A DNA stretch of 20,137 bases from DATLSM01 sp049585815 (GTDB taxonomy: Bacteria; Actinomycetota; Thermoleophilia; Solirubrobacterales; 70-9). The position numbers were made by a program, and so were the translations under genes. Shown one piece after another: positions 1-7,266 of the stretch (position 1 is the first letter of the stretch; the number at the start of each line of letters is the position of its first letter). The notes beneath the pieces were generated by a model. That model did no database searches. It was not told the origin of the DNA and worked only from the letters and a program-made list of their open reading frames with translations. The stretch is taken from NCBI GenBank assembly GCA_049585815.1, contig JBAVAR010000085.1:1-20137 (forward strand), in the 5' to 3' direction.

Positions 1-632
1 CTGCCGACCAGCGTGCGCGGCCCCGCGTAGGTCCCCTTGGCGAGCGCCGAGACCCCGGCAATCGCCACCGCCATCCCGGCAAACTCGGCCAGCAGCACGC
101 GCCGGGTTGAGGTGGCCACGGCCTCGCCGCCGTCCTCCCTCTCGGTCAGGGTCCGCCGGCCGTCGCGACGGCCCGCCGCCGCAGGGGTGCGGATCGCGAT
201 GTTGTCGAGCGCGGGCTGCCCGCTCGCTCCGGTCAGCACGAACGGAAGCCAGGCGAAGGAGAAGACGAGGTCGGGGCCGAGAAAGTAGGGCGTGGTGTGC
301 CAGCTCGCGGTCAGAAAGAGCAGGAGGTTCAGCCCCATCCCGCAGGCGGCCGCGACCCGAGTGAAGAGTCCCGCGGTGGCCAGCAGCCCGATCAGGATCT
401 CAACGATGGCAACGCCGATACCCGCCAGTTCAGGATGCGGCAAGGCGAAGGTCCGCAGGATGAAGCCGCCCGGGGTGCCGGTGGCGAAACCATGGAGCTG
501 GGTGCCGATGTAAGTCGGCGCCCCCGGATGCAGGAATCCGGGGTCGCTGAGCTTCTGGATGCCGGCGTAGATGAAGGTGAGACCGAGGAAAAGGCGCAGG
601 GGAAGCAGAGCCTTGGCCGGAGAGACGGACAT
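1..632 (-). CDS. DoxX/DoxD-type (TQO small subunit-like) membrane protein, 3' end cut by window edge
   Basis: The reading frame starts at ATG 632-630 and stays open to base 1, so at least 210 residues are visible and the C-terminus is missing. The N-terminal part has the look of the DoxX/DoxD family (thiosulfate:quinone oxidoreductase small subunit): LRLFLGLTFIYAGIQKL near residue 12, then FTRVAAACGMGLNLLLFLTAS and TPYFLGPDLVFSFAWLPF. About four membrane helices are expected. After a charged linker a new segment begins with RRVLLAEFAGMAVAIAGV, which resembles a twin-arginine-like or membrane leader. In many actinobacteria DoxD proteins continue here into a Rieske 2Fe-2S domain, but that domain would lie outside the window. 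A GGGAAAG lies about 10 bases before the start. The gene is divergent from the cytochrome-like gene at 741, so the two may share regulation. Role in quinone-linked redox chemistry is inferred from family only. Confidence 0.8.
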   Translation of the reverse strand, partial: MSVSPAKALLPLRLFLGLTFIYAGIQKLSDPGFLHPGAPTYIGTQLHGFATGTPGGFILRTFALPHPELAGIGVAIVEILIGLLATAGLFTRVAAACGMGLNLLLFLTASWHTTPYFLGPDLVFSFAWLPFVLTGASGQPALDNIAIRTPAAAGRRDGRRTLTEREDGGEAVATSTRRVLLAEFAGMAVAIAGVSALAKGTYAGPRTLVG

Positions 633-679
633 CGCGCGCGCACTTTCCCGACGAGGCCTAAACGCTCGTTCAGATCACC

Positions 680-695
680 ATGAGAGACCTCTCAT
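680..695. promoter_or_regulatory. 16-base dyad between divergent genes, candidate operator
   Basis: ATGAGAG and CTCTCAT form perfect 7-base arms around a central AC, in the 108-base gap between the divergent genes starting at 632 and 741. It is flanked by two direct copies of GGCCTAARCGC at 655-665 and 710-720. The placement fits a repressor or activator site controlling both genes. No regulator is identified. Confidence 0.35.
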
Positions 696-740
696 CCAGG
701 CATTAGACCGGCCTAAGCGCACCCGCTCAGGATCGCGCCG

Positions 741-1355
741 ATGTATAGCGAGAGCCCGGTCCAGGTCGACGATACAGTCGCCGGCAACGCGCGCATCACC
801 GGCGGCACGGCGGCAATGCTCCTTGTCCTGCTCGCTGCCGAGGGAGTGACCATCCCCCTGATCGGCAGCCTGCGCGGGCCCCACATCTTCATCGGCATGT
901 TGCTGATTCCACCGGTCTTGCTGAAGCTCGGCAGCACGGGCTGGCGCTTTGCCCGCTATTACGCCGGCGACGGCGGCTACCGCCGCAAGGGGCCGCCTGC
1001 GATGGCGATGCGGCTCTTGGCACCGGGCCTCATTCTCGCCACCTTGGCGCTCTTTGCAACGGGAGTGATGCTGTTGGCAGAGGGTCCGGGGGGAAGCGGC
1101 TCGCTGAGATTCCTGCACAAGGCGAGCTTCATCCTCTGGTTCGCGCTGATGAGCGTCCACGTGCTCGGACATCTCCTCGAGGTGCCAAACCTGGCGATCG
1201 CAGACTGGCGGCCCAGGGGTGGCCGAGAGGCGGCGCTCGCGGGATCGGGCCTGCGCCTCTCGCTGCTCGGCACCTCACTTCTGGCCGGCCTCGCCCTTGC
1301 CCTGGCAACCCTCTCCCTCGCCGGACCCTGGCTCTCAGGACTCCCCGGCCACTGA
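741..1355 (+). CDS. small multi-helix membrane protein with conserved-looking histidines, possible b-type cytochrome
   Basis: 204 residues with four or five predicted membrane helices (about 22-45, 47-66, 88-112, 125-147, 170-195). Histidines H48, H126, H140 and H144 lie inside or at the edge of helices, and H126/H140 are 14 apart, the kind of spacing seen in diheme or cytochrome b561/ferric-reductase-like helical bundles. This suggests a membrane-bound heme b protein, but I do not recognise the exact family. ATG 741 has AGGAT at 729-733 as a plausible ribosome site. The gene is divergent from the DoxX-type protein across a short gap with a dyad, which supports a redox role, perhaps as an electron-transfer partner. 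Alternative: a structural membrane protein without heme. Confidence 0.6.
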   Translation: MYSESPVQVDDTVAGNARITGGTAAMLLVLLAAEGVTIPLIGSLRGPHIFIGMLLIPPVLLKLGSTGWRFARYYAGDGGYRRKGPPAMAMRLLAPGLILATLALFATGVMLLAEGPGGSGSLRFLHKASFILWFALMSVHVLGHLLEVPNLAIADWRPRGGREAALAGSGLRLSLLGTSLLAGLALALATLSLAGPWLSGLPGH

Positions 1356-1431
1356 GCCAAGCGGGCGCAATCGATAGCGTCGCCCGATCGCCAGGGCAAC
1401 GAGCAAGGGGGGCGGCAACCTAGCCGCGGAT

Positions 1432-1455
1432 GCCCCGCCGATCGATCGGCGGGGC
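1432..1455. repeat. 24-base perfect palindrome directly before a start codon
   Basis: Arms GCCCCGCCGATC (1432-1443) and GATCGGCGGGGC (1444-1455) are exact reverse complements with no spacer. The palindrome ends one base before the GTG at 1456. As RNA it would form a very stable stem but with no natural loop and no T-run after it, so it is a poor intrinsic terminator. It may be a DNA-binding site, or it may mean that translation of the next gene begins at ATG 1474. Confidence 0.6.
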
Positions 1456-2466
1456 GTGGTGCGCCGCCTGGTCATGGCGGTGCTGCTGGGGGTCTTCATG
1501 CTCGGGTTGCTCCTCGCGATCCCGCCGCTGCGCGAAGTGCTGCGGGCAATCGGCCACATGAACCCGGGCTGGATCGCGGCGGGCGTGGGATTCGAGCTCG
1601 CCTCATGCGCTGGCTTTGTCGTCGTCTTTCGCCTCTTCTTCGCACCGCTCCCCGCCCCCCAGGCGCGGAAGCTAGCCTGGACCGAGATGGCCTCCGGGGT
1701 GCTGCTCCCGGCCGGCGGGATCGGGGGGCTCGCCATCGGCGGCTGGTTGATGCACCTCGCGGGGATGTCCACTCGTTCGATCGTCCAGCGCTCTAGCGCG
1801 CTGTTCTTCATCACCAGTGCCGCCAGCGTCGCCGCGATGGTGGTGGCCGGAGCGCTCCTGGTCACCGGAGTCTCCGAGGGTCCGGAGGACTTCCTGCGAG
1901 CGGTTTCGCCGATTCTCGTCGGCTGTTTGGTGACCGCAATCGTCCTGGCCCTCCCCGCCCGTCAATCTAAAAGGACTTCCCGTCCGGGGGGACCGGCCTG
2001 GATCAGTGACCTGATCGACGGGATCCGCGAGGCGGAGTATGCGCTGCGCAGGCCGAGCTGGCGCCTACTGGGATCGCTCGCCTACCTAGTCTTCGATATC
2101 GCCGTCTTGTGGGCCACCTTTGCCGCCCTCGGCGACCGCCCGCCGCTGGCGCCGCTCACGCTCGCCTACATCATCGGTTACCTCGCCAATCTGATTCCCG
2201 TCCCCGGTGGGGTCGGCGTACTCGACGGGGGCCTGGTCGCGACCCTCATCATCTACGGCATCGCGCCGGTTCACGCCGCCGCGGCGGTGCTGGTCTACCA
2301 CGCGATCGCCTTCTGGGTCCCCGGGCTCGGCGGCCTGCTCGGCCTCACCATGCTGCGGCGCGAGCTTGCCACAGGGGGGGGCTCGAATATCGAGGCGCCA
2401 ATCAGGCCGAGCGCGCCTGGGCCGCAGGGGCGCTCTTCAGGTCATATGCGCGCAGGGCACGATTGA
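1456..2466 (+). CDS. LPG-synthase TM-type (UPF0104/AglD-like) integral membrane protein
   Basis: 336 residues, very hydrophobic, with about seven to eight helices. The segment IGYLANLIPVPGGVGVLDGG (about residues 240-259) is the hallmark of the lysylphosphatidylglycerol synthase transmembrane family (PF03706). There is no C-terminal soluble aminoacyl-transfer domain, so lysyl-PG synthesis is not supported. Such stand-alone membrane halves are usually thought of as lipid flippase-like or of unknown function. The start is uncertain: GTG 1456 abuts the palindrome at 1432-1455 and has no clear ribosome site, while ATG 1474 lies seven codons in, still ahead of the first helix. The 3' end overlaps the convergent CBS reading frame by 65 bases (2402-2466). 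The last 25 or so residues, polar and Pro/Gly-rich, are those written in the overlap. Confidence 0.8.
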   Translation: MVRRLVMAVLLGVFMLGLLLAIPPLREVLRAIGHMNPGWIAAGVGFELASCAGFVVVFRLFFAPLPAPQARKLAWTEMASGVLLPAGGIGGLAIGGWLMHLAGMSTRSIVQRSSALFFITSAASVAAMVVAGALLVTGVSEGPEDFLRAVSPILVGCLVTAIVLALPARQSKRTSRPGGPAWISDLIDGIREAEYALRRPSWRLLGSLAYLVFDIAVLWATFAALGDRPPLAPLTLAYIIGYLANLIPVPGGVGVLDGGLVATLIIYGIAPVHAAAAVLVYHAIAFWVPGLGGLLGLTMLRRELATGGGSNIEAPIRPSAPGPQGRSSGHMRAGHD

Positions 2467-2872
2467 CGTCGGTGATTGAGAGAATTCCAATACCGCCGTC
2501 CGCGCTCTGCACGACCGCCCGTCCAACCCGCTGAAAGACAGGACGCTCCAGCAGCGCGCCGACATCCTGGTGCTCGTCGACGATCAGGTCCGGGTCAAGG
2601 ACTGCGACCTGGCCGACAGTGAGGGCGGCGCGGCGGTGCGCCGGGATGGGTTCCACCGCGTCGAGGTCGACCAGGCCCACCGGCCGGCCCCCGTCAAGCA
2701 CGGGAAAGGCCGCGTAGCGGTAGGGAACGAAGAAGTCTTCGACCGCCTGCTCGAGGCTGGCGTCAGCCCGGATCGTCGTCGCCGGAAAGGACATCAGCCT
2801 CCCCGCTTCGCGTCCGGCGAACGCGGTACGCACCCGCAGCCCTCCCTCTTCAGCTTTGGCGGCGAAGATCAC
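2402..2872 (-). CDS. detached CBS-domain pair, C-terminal half of a broken site-2 protease gene
   Basis: 156 residues from GTG 2872. Two CBS modules are visible: one around FFVPYRYAAFPVLDGGRPVGLV and a second ending in GILSITDVNRALRAYDL. The N-terminus IFAAKAEEG is typical of the junction after the last membrane helix in M50 proteases that carry C-terminal CBS domains, so this is the rest of the gene that begins at 3543. Restoring one base near 2938-2943 and reading TGA at 2896-2894 as Trp would join the two. As it stands this frame has no ribosome site of its own and is probably not made as an independent protein unless translation restarts. CBS pairs usually bind adenine nucleotides and gate the attached enzyme. 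It overlaps the convergent membrane protein gene by 65 bases. Confidence 0.7.
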   Translation of the reverse strand: MIFAAKAEEGGLRVRTAFAGREAGRLMSFPATTIRADASLEQAVEDFFVPYRYAAFPVLDGGRPVGLVDLDAVEPIPAHRRAALTVGQVAVLDPDLIVDEHQDVGALLERPVFQRVGRAVVQSADGGIGILSITDVNRALRAYDLKSAPAAQARSA

Positions 2873-3543
2873 GAAGATGCCGACCAGGGCGAGTCAGAAC
2901 CCACCGTAGGCCCCGTCCAGCGTGGAGAGCAGGCCGAGGCCGCCAGGCCGAAGCCGAAGACGCGCCCGATCCTTGCAGCGGTCGCCGTAGCCCGGGAGAG
3001 CTCTCCGACCCGAGCCCAGATCAGCGTGCGAGCGACCCTGCCGCCATCAAGGGGAAATGCGGGCAGGAGGTTGAAGACGAGAATCACACAGTTGATCAGG
3101 ACCTGGTAATCGACCACTGCCCGCAACGCTGCGGGCGATGATTGGGGCAGCGCCAGCGCGATTGCGCCAAACGCCGCGGCGATCACCAGGCTGACGGCGG
3201 GCCCGGCGATCGCGAAGCGCAGCTCATCTGCAGCCGTCTTCGGATAACCCTTCACCCGGGAGACGCCGCCCAGTACCCAGAGGTCGATCTCCTCGATCTC
3301 CACGCCGCGGCGCCGGGCGACGACTGCGTGGCCCAACTCATGCAGGAGGATACTGGCGAAGAGGAGCAAAGCGCTGAGCAGTCCAAGGGCATAGGAGAGC
3401 CCGGGGGCGATGCCTGAAACCTGTTCGGGGTAGTAGGAGGCGCCAAGGGACCAGGTGATCAGCCCAACGATCACAACCCAAAGCGGCTGCACCCCGATCG
3501 GGATGGGGGCAAGGCGACCAATGCGGATGCTGCCCCGGCTCAC
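2869..3543 (-). CDS. site-2 protease (M50) catalytic half, C-terminus frameshifted
   Basis: 224 residues from GTG 3543, with AGGCGG upstream. It is an integral membrane zinc metalloprotease that cuts substrates within the membrane. The zinc motif HELGH is at residues 68-72 and the third ligand lies in NLLPAFPLDGG at 158-168, so the catalytic core looks intact. After residue 202 (FGFGLAA) the protein switches to an unrelated tail, SACSPRWTG onward, because one base is missing. The other frame continues with LGLLSTLDGAYGGF, then TGA, then LALVGIFVIFAAKAEEG and the CBS pair. The last helix and CBS regulatory domains are therefore lost. It is the fifth gene of a minus-strand run, 36 bases after the phosphoribosyltransferase. 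Similar proteins with CBS domains are known in the mycobacterial DosR regulon (Rv2625c/Rv2626c region). Confidence 0.8.
   Translation of the reverse strand: MSRGSIRIGRLAPIPIGVQPLWVVIVGLITWSLGASYYPEQVSGIAPGLSYALGLLSALLLFASILLHELGHAVVARRRGVEIEEIDLWVLGGVSRVKGYPKTAADELRFAIAGPAVSLVIAAAFGAIALALPQSSPAALRAVVDYQVLINCVILVFNLLPAFPLDGGRVARTLIWARVGELSRATATAARIGRVFGFGLAASACSPRWTGPTVGSDSPWSASS
2894..2943 (-). other. double lesion (frameshift plus in-frame TGA) splitting the M50-CBS gene
   Basis: Read on the minus strand, protein similarity to M50-CBS proteins changes frame between codon 202 (2940-2938) and the next codon, consistent with one lost base in a GGCGGCCTCGGCC stretch. Fifteen codons later the correct frame meets TGA at 2896-2894, where GGFW is expected, so a TGG to TGA change is likely. 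Two lesions within 50 bases could be real gene decay or a poorly resolved stretch of assembly. Confidence 0.7.
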
Positions 3544-3579
3544 CGGGCCGCCTGATCGAAGCTGAGTCGCGGGTGGGAC

Positions 3580-4254
3580 TCAGGCCGCGGCATTGTGGAA
3601 TTCCTCCAGCACCGAGACGACCTCCTCGTCGGAGACCTGTGAGAAATCGCTGTACCACTGGCCGACCCCATAAAGCAGGGATGGCGCCAGCAGACAGACG
3701 ACGGCGTCCGCCTCTTCGCGCAGGCGCCCGATCGCGTCCGCCGCGCACACCGGTACCGCCAGGACGATCCGCAGCGGCGCATGCCGGCGCAGTGCGCGCA
3801 ACGCCGCCACATCGGTGACGCCCGTCGCGATGCCGTCGTCGACGACGATCACGGTGCGACCCTCAAGCTCAAGCGGTGGACGGTCGTCCCGGTAGGCGGT
3901 GACGCGGCGGCGCAGCTCGGCGGTCTCGCGGCCGATGATCCTGTCGAGCTCCCCTGCGCTGATCCCCAGTCCGGCCACCGCCTCTGTGTCGATCAACCGG
4001 GTCCCATCCTCGGCGACGGCACCAATCCCATACTCGGGGTTATGGGGTGCACCCAACTTGCGGACCGCGAATATGTCAAGCGGCGCGCCCAGCGCCTTCG
4101 CGATCTCCCTGGCCACCGGCACACCGCCACGGGGGACCGCGACGACGATGGGCTGCGCATCCACCAGCCCCGCTAGAGGCCCCGCCAGCTGGCGGCCGGC
4201 GTCCCGCCGGTCGGCGAAGGGGGAGCGAGGATCTTCGATCTCGAGCGCTGGCAC
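3580..4254 (-). CDS. phosphoribosyltransferase family protein
   Basis: About 224 residues from GTG 4254. The type I phosphoribosyltransferase fold is shown by the PRPP-binding loop VIVVDDGIATG (135-145) and by VPRGGVPVA (about 40-48). FADRRDAGRQLA near the N-terminus is typical of a subgroup annotated only as phosphoribosyltransferase, whose base substrate is unknown. I chose GTG 4254 because GAGG lies about 9 bases upstream, it starts 11 bases after the alcohol dehydrogenase stop, and it avoids a long overlap; the frame stays open to 4437 but that part is antisense-like in composition. Members of this subgroup occur in stress and dormancy clusters, including the mycobacterial DosR regulon (Rv0571c, Rv2030c), beside CBS and membrane protease genes, as here. 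A nucleotide salvage role cannot be excluded. Confidence 0.85.
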   Translation of the reverse strand: MPALEIEDPRSPFADRRDAGRQLAGPLAGLVDAQPIVVAVPRGGVPVAREIAKALGAPLDIFAVRKLGAPHNPEYGIGAVAEDGTRLIDTEAVAGLGISAGELDRIIGRETAELRRRVTAYRDDRPPLELEGRTVIVVDDGIATGVTDVAALRALRRHAPLRIVLAVPVCAADAIGRLREEADAVVCLLAPSLLYGVGQWYSDFSQVSDEEVVSVLEEFHNAAA

Positions 4255-4265
4255 CGGCGCGAACC

Positions 4266-5339
4266 TCAGGGCGTCAGCCCAACCTTGACCACACCGTCGC
4301 GCTGGTTGCCGAAAAGGTCGTAGGCCTCCTCGATCTGCTCCAGGGAGAAGTGATGGGTGATCAGTGGCGAGAGGTCGAGCCGGCCATGGCGAACCATCTC
4401 CATCAGCTTGCGCATCCGCTCCTTGCCGCCGGGGCACAGGGTGGTGAGGATCTTCTTATCGCCGATTCCGTAGACAAATGGCTCCAGCGGCACCTCCAGC
4501 TTGCCACCGTAGACGCCAAGGCTGGAGACGATCCCCCCCGGCCGCGTCGCATCAATGCAGGCTTCGAAGGTCTGCTGGGTGCCGAGCGCCTCGATCGCAA
4601 CGTCAACGCCCCGCCCTTCGGTCAATCGCTTGATCGCCGCCACCGGGTCTTCCTGGCTGAAGTCGATCGTCTCATCGGCGCCCATCTGCCGTGAAAGGTT
4701 GAGTCGCCCCTCGATTCGGTCGACGCCAATCACCAAAGAGGCCCCCATCAGCCGTGCCCCGGCGGTGGCGCAGAGACCGATCGGGCCCTGGGCGAAGACG
4801 GCGACGGTTTGACCGATGCGCACATCGGCGGTCTCCGCCGCCGAGATTCCGGTCGAGGCGATGTCGGCGAGCAGCACACACTGCTCGTCGGTCAGATCAT
4901 CGGGAATCTTCGCCAGGTTCGCCTGAGCGTAGGGGACGCGGAAGTAATCGGCCTGGACGCCATCGATTGCGTTGCCGAGGCGCCAGCCGCCGATCATCTG
5001 CCACTCGTCCTCGTGGCCGGAGCACTGCGACTCGCTGTGTGACTGACAGAAAAAGCAGCTGCCGCAGGGGGTGATCGCGCCGACCAGGACGCGGTCGCCG
5101 ACCTCATAGCCGGAGATCGCCCCACCGAGCTGGTGGATTGTCCCCACCGGCTCATGGCCGATGATCAATCCCTGCTCCACCGGGTACTCCTCCCGCCAGA
5201 TATGGATATCGGTGCCGCAGATCGTCGTCAGCGAGACCTTGACGATCGCATCGTTGGGCCCACAGCTGGGCATCGGCTTCTCCTCCAACACGATCCGTTC
5301 ATGGCCCTCGAACACCGCTGCCTTCATCGTCGCCGTCAT
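4266..5339 (-). CDS. zinc-dependent NAD(P) alcohol dehydrogenase (MDR family)
   Basis: 357 residues, the usual length for medium-chain dehydrogenases. It oxidises an alcohol to an aldehyde, or the reverse, in the cytoplasm. Catalytic zinc ligands are visible as C41 (ICGTD) and H62-E63 (GHEPVG). The structural zinc lobe is C92, C95, C98 and C106. The Rossmann motif is AQGPIG near 184-189, with an acidic residue D207 at the end of the second strand, which favours NAD+ over NADP+. ATG 5339 overlaps the DUF779 stop (ATGA), with AGGAAAGG just upstream, so the genes are translationally coupled. Placed between an aldehyde dehydrogenase pair and a phosphoribosyltransferase, it likely works with the aldehyde dehydrogenase in alcohol oxidation or fermentation. 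The substrate is unknown. Confidence 0.93.
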   Translation of the reverse strand: MTATMKAAVFEGHERIVLEEKPMPSCGPNDAIVKVSLTTICGTDIHIWREEYPVEQGLIIGHEPVGTIHQLGGAISGYEVGDRVLVGAITPCGSCFFCQSHSESQCSGHEDEWQMIGGWRLGNAIDGVQADYFRVPYAQANLAKIPDDLTDEQCVLLADIASTGISAAETADVRIGQTVAVFAQGPIGLCATAGARLMGASLVIGVDRIEGRLNLSRQMGADETIDFSQEDPVAAIKRLTEGRGVDVAIEALGTQQTFEACIDATRPGGIVSSLGVYGGKLEVPLEPFVYGIGDKKILTTLCPGGKERMRKLMEMVRHGRLDLSPLITHHFSLEQIEEAYDLFGNQRDGVVKVGLTP

Positions 5340-5674
5340 GAATTGCCTTTCCTCGCTTTGGAGTCGGAATTAACGAAGTGGACCCCCTCTGGGCCCTCCA
5401 GAGAAAAGCTCTCAGCGGCCCCCGCGACGACGTCGATGTGGAAGTCCGGCTCACGCCAGCGCCGGTACATCTCGCGGTCGACGAGGAACGGGGCGCCCGC
5501 CAGGGTCCCCAGCCGCACGTCGTTGGGGCCGGGAGGCAGGTCGCGCTCACGCAGACACATCGCGGCGCTCCCATCGCAGCACCCACCCGACTGGTGGATC
5601 ACGAGCGGCCCGTGCTGCTCACGCAGCCGCTCGATCACCGCTTCTGCCTCCGGTGTTGCAGTCACCTCCCCCAC
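5336..5674 (-). CDS. DUF779 family protein, aldehyde dehydrogenase companion
   Basis: 112 residues, close to the family length of about 110-120. The motif HQSGGCCDGSAAMC (about 27-40) with its clustered cysteines is typical of DUF779. These small proteins are nearly always encoded next to AldA/ExaC-type aldehyde dehydrogenases, and their function is not established; a metal- or redox-linked accessory role has been guessed from the cysteines. GTG 5674 is preceded at six bases by AGGAG, which overlaps the stop of the aldehyde dehydrogenase, and the gap is 9 bases. A second GTG three codons in has a G-rich stretch pressed against it and is less likely. The stop overlaps the alcohol dehydrogenase start by four bases. 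Confidence 0.9.
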   Translation of the reverse strand: MGEVTATPEAEAVIERLREQHGPLVIHQSGGCCDGSAAMCLRERDLPPGPNDVRLGTLAGAPFLVDREMYRRWREPDFHIDVVAGAAESFSLEGPEGVHFVNSDSKARKGNS

Positions 5675-5683
5675 TCCTTGCTC

Positions 5684-7225
5684 CTAGAAGAAGCCAAGCG
5701 GCTTGCGGTCATAGCTGACCAGCAGGCACTTGGTCTGGGAGTAATGGTCGAGCATCATCCGGTGGTTCTCGCGACCGACGCCGGAGATCTTGTATCCGCC
5801 GAACGCCGCATGGGCCGGATATTGGTGGTAGCAGTTGGTCCAGACCCGCCCCGCTTGGATCCCGCGACCCATGCGGAATGCCCGCGATCCGTCGCGGGTC
5901 CAGACTCCGGCACCGAGGCCATAGAGGGTGTCGTTGGCGATGCGCAGCGCCTCACCCTCATCCTTGAAGGTGGTGACCGAGACAACCGGCCCGAAGATCT
6001 CCTCCTGAAAGACACGCATATCGTTGGTTCCCTTGAGGACGGTCGGCTCGTAGTAGTAGCCGCCGGCCAGCTCGCCGTCGAGATCTGGACGGTGGCCGCC
6101 GGTCAGTACCTCCGCACCCTCATCGATCCCGATCTGGACATAGCCCTCGACCTTTTCCAGCTGGGCGGCGGAGACCTGGGGCCCCATCATCGTTGCCGGA
6201 TCGAGCGGGTTACCCTGCACGATCGCCCGCACGCGCTCCAGGACGCGCCCCATGAACTCCTCATAGATCGACTCCTGGATCAACGCCCGCGAGGGACAGG
6301 TGCAAACCTCGCCCTTGTTGAAGGCGTAGAGAACGAAGCCCTCGATCGCCTTGTCGAGGAAGTCGTCGTCGGCGGCGAGGACGTCCTCGAAGAAGACATT
6401 GGGAGACTTTCCCCCCAGCTCCGTGCTCGAGGGGATGATGTTCTGGGCTGCGTACTGCATGATCAGCCGCCCGGTGACGGTCTCGCCGGTGAAGGCGATC
6501 TTGGCGATCCGCTTGTTGGAAGCCAATGCCATCCCGACCTCCGAGCCGGGACCGTTGACGATGTTGAGCACACCCGCCGGGACGACGTCACCAATCACCT
6601 CGGCCAGCTTCAGAATCGACCACGGGGTCGGGCTGGCCGGCTTGACAACGGTGCAGTTGCCGGCGGCCAGTGCCGGAGCGATCTTCCAGGCCGCCATCAG
6701 CAGCGGGAAGTTGAAGGGGATGATCTGGCCCACCACACCCAGCGGCTCATGGAAGTGGTAGGCAACGGTGTCCTTGTCGATCTCCGAGATCCGCCCCTCC
6801 TCGGCGCGGGCGGCGCCGGCGAAGTAGCGCAGATGGTCGATTACCAGGGGAATGTCGGCGGCGAGGGTCTCGCGCACCGGCTTGCCGTTGTCCCAGCTCT
6901 CGGCGATCGCCAGCATTTGCAGGTTGTCCTCGATCGCGTCGGCCATCGCGTTGAGAACCTCAGCGCGTCCAGCCGGCGAGGTCTCCCCCCAGGCGTCTTT
7001 GGCGGCGTGGGCGGCATCGAGCGCCAGCTCGATGTCATCGGGGGTCGAGTCGGCGACGCTGCTGAAGGGCTCGCCGGTTGCCGGAGTCAGGTTGTCGCGG
7101 TAACGGCCCACGCTGGGCGCGACCCAGCCCCCGCCGATGAAGTTCTCGTAGCGCTCCTTTAGCTCCACCTGGCTGTCCGGCTGGCCCGGGGCCTCGAATG
7201 CATGGGCCTTCTCAATCGTCGCCAT
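5684..7225 (-). CDS. NAD-dependent aldehyde dehydrogenase (ExaC/AldB-like)
   Basis: 513 residues. It oxidises an aldehyde to the acid with NAD+, probably acetaldehyde or another short aldehyde produced by the linked alcohol dehydrogenase. Seen: oxyanion-hole Asn in FNFPLLM (N172), FTGETVTG for cofactor binding, general base E269 in TELGGKSP, and catalytic Cys C308 in GEVCTCPSR. The CTC doublet is typical of the ExaC/AldB group that travels with DUF779. ATG 7225 is chosen because GAGGAGAAG lies directly upstream and the protein then starts with the family-like MATIEKAHAFEAPG; the open frame runs 71 codons further up to 7438, but this upstream part overlaps the divergent MFS gene and has no family match. 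It is the first gene of the minus-strand run down to 2402. Confidence 0.95.
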   Translation of the reverse strand: MATIEKAHAFEAPGQPDSQVELKERYENFIGGGWVAPSVGRYRDNLTPATGEPFSSVADSTPDDIELALDAAHAAKDAWGETSPAGRAEVLNAMADAIEDNLQMLAIAESWDNGKPVRETLAADIPLVIDHLRYFAGAARAEEGRISEIDKDTVAYHFHEPLGVVGQIIPFNFPLLMAAWKIAPALAAGNCTVVKPASPTPWSILKLAEVIGDVVPAGVLNIVNGPGSEVGMALASNKRIAKIAFTGETVTGRLIMQYAAQNIIPSSTELGGKSPNVFFEDVLAADDDFLDKAIEGFVLYAFNKGEVCTCPSRALIQESIYEEFMGRVLERVRAIVQGNPLDPATMMGPQVSAAQLEKVEGYVQIGIDEGAEVLTGGHRPDLDGELAGGYYYEPTVLKGTNDMRVFQEEIFGPVVSVTTFKDEGEALRIANDTLYGLGAGVWTRDGSRAFRMGRGIQAGRVWTNCYHQYPAHAAFGGYKISGVGRENHRMMLDHYSQTKCLLVSYDRKPLGFF

Positions 7226-7266
7226 CTTCTTCTCCTCGGCTCGCGTCTTGGGGGTAGCTGCGGCCG

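Noticed and set aside
4255..4437. N-terminal extension of the phosphoribosyltransferase to 4437
   Set aside because: It would overlap the 3' end of the alcohol dehydrogenase by about 170 bases, and a GTG with a ribosome site exists at 4254.
5378..7162. A 594-codon open frame on the plus strand, opposite the aldehyde dehydrogenase
   Set aside because: It is antisense to a clear enzyme, has an odd composition rich in Arg, Asp, Gly and His, and has no recognisable domain. GC-rich third positions make such frames common.
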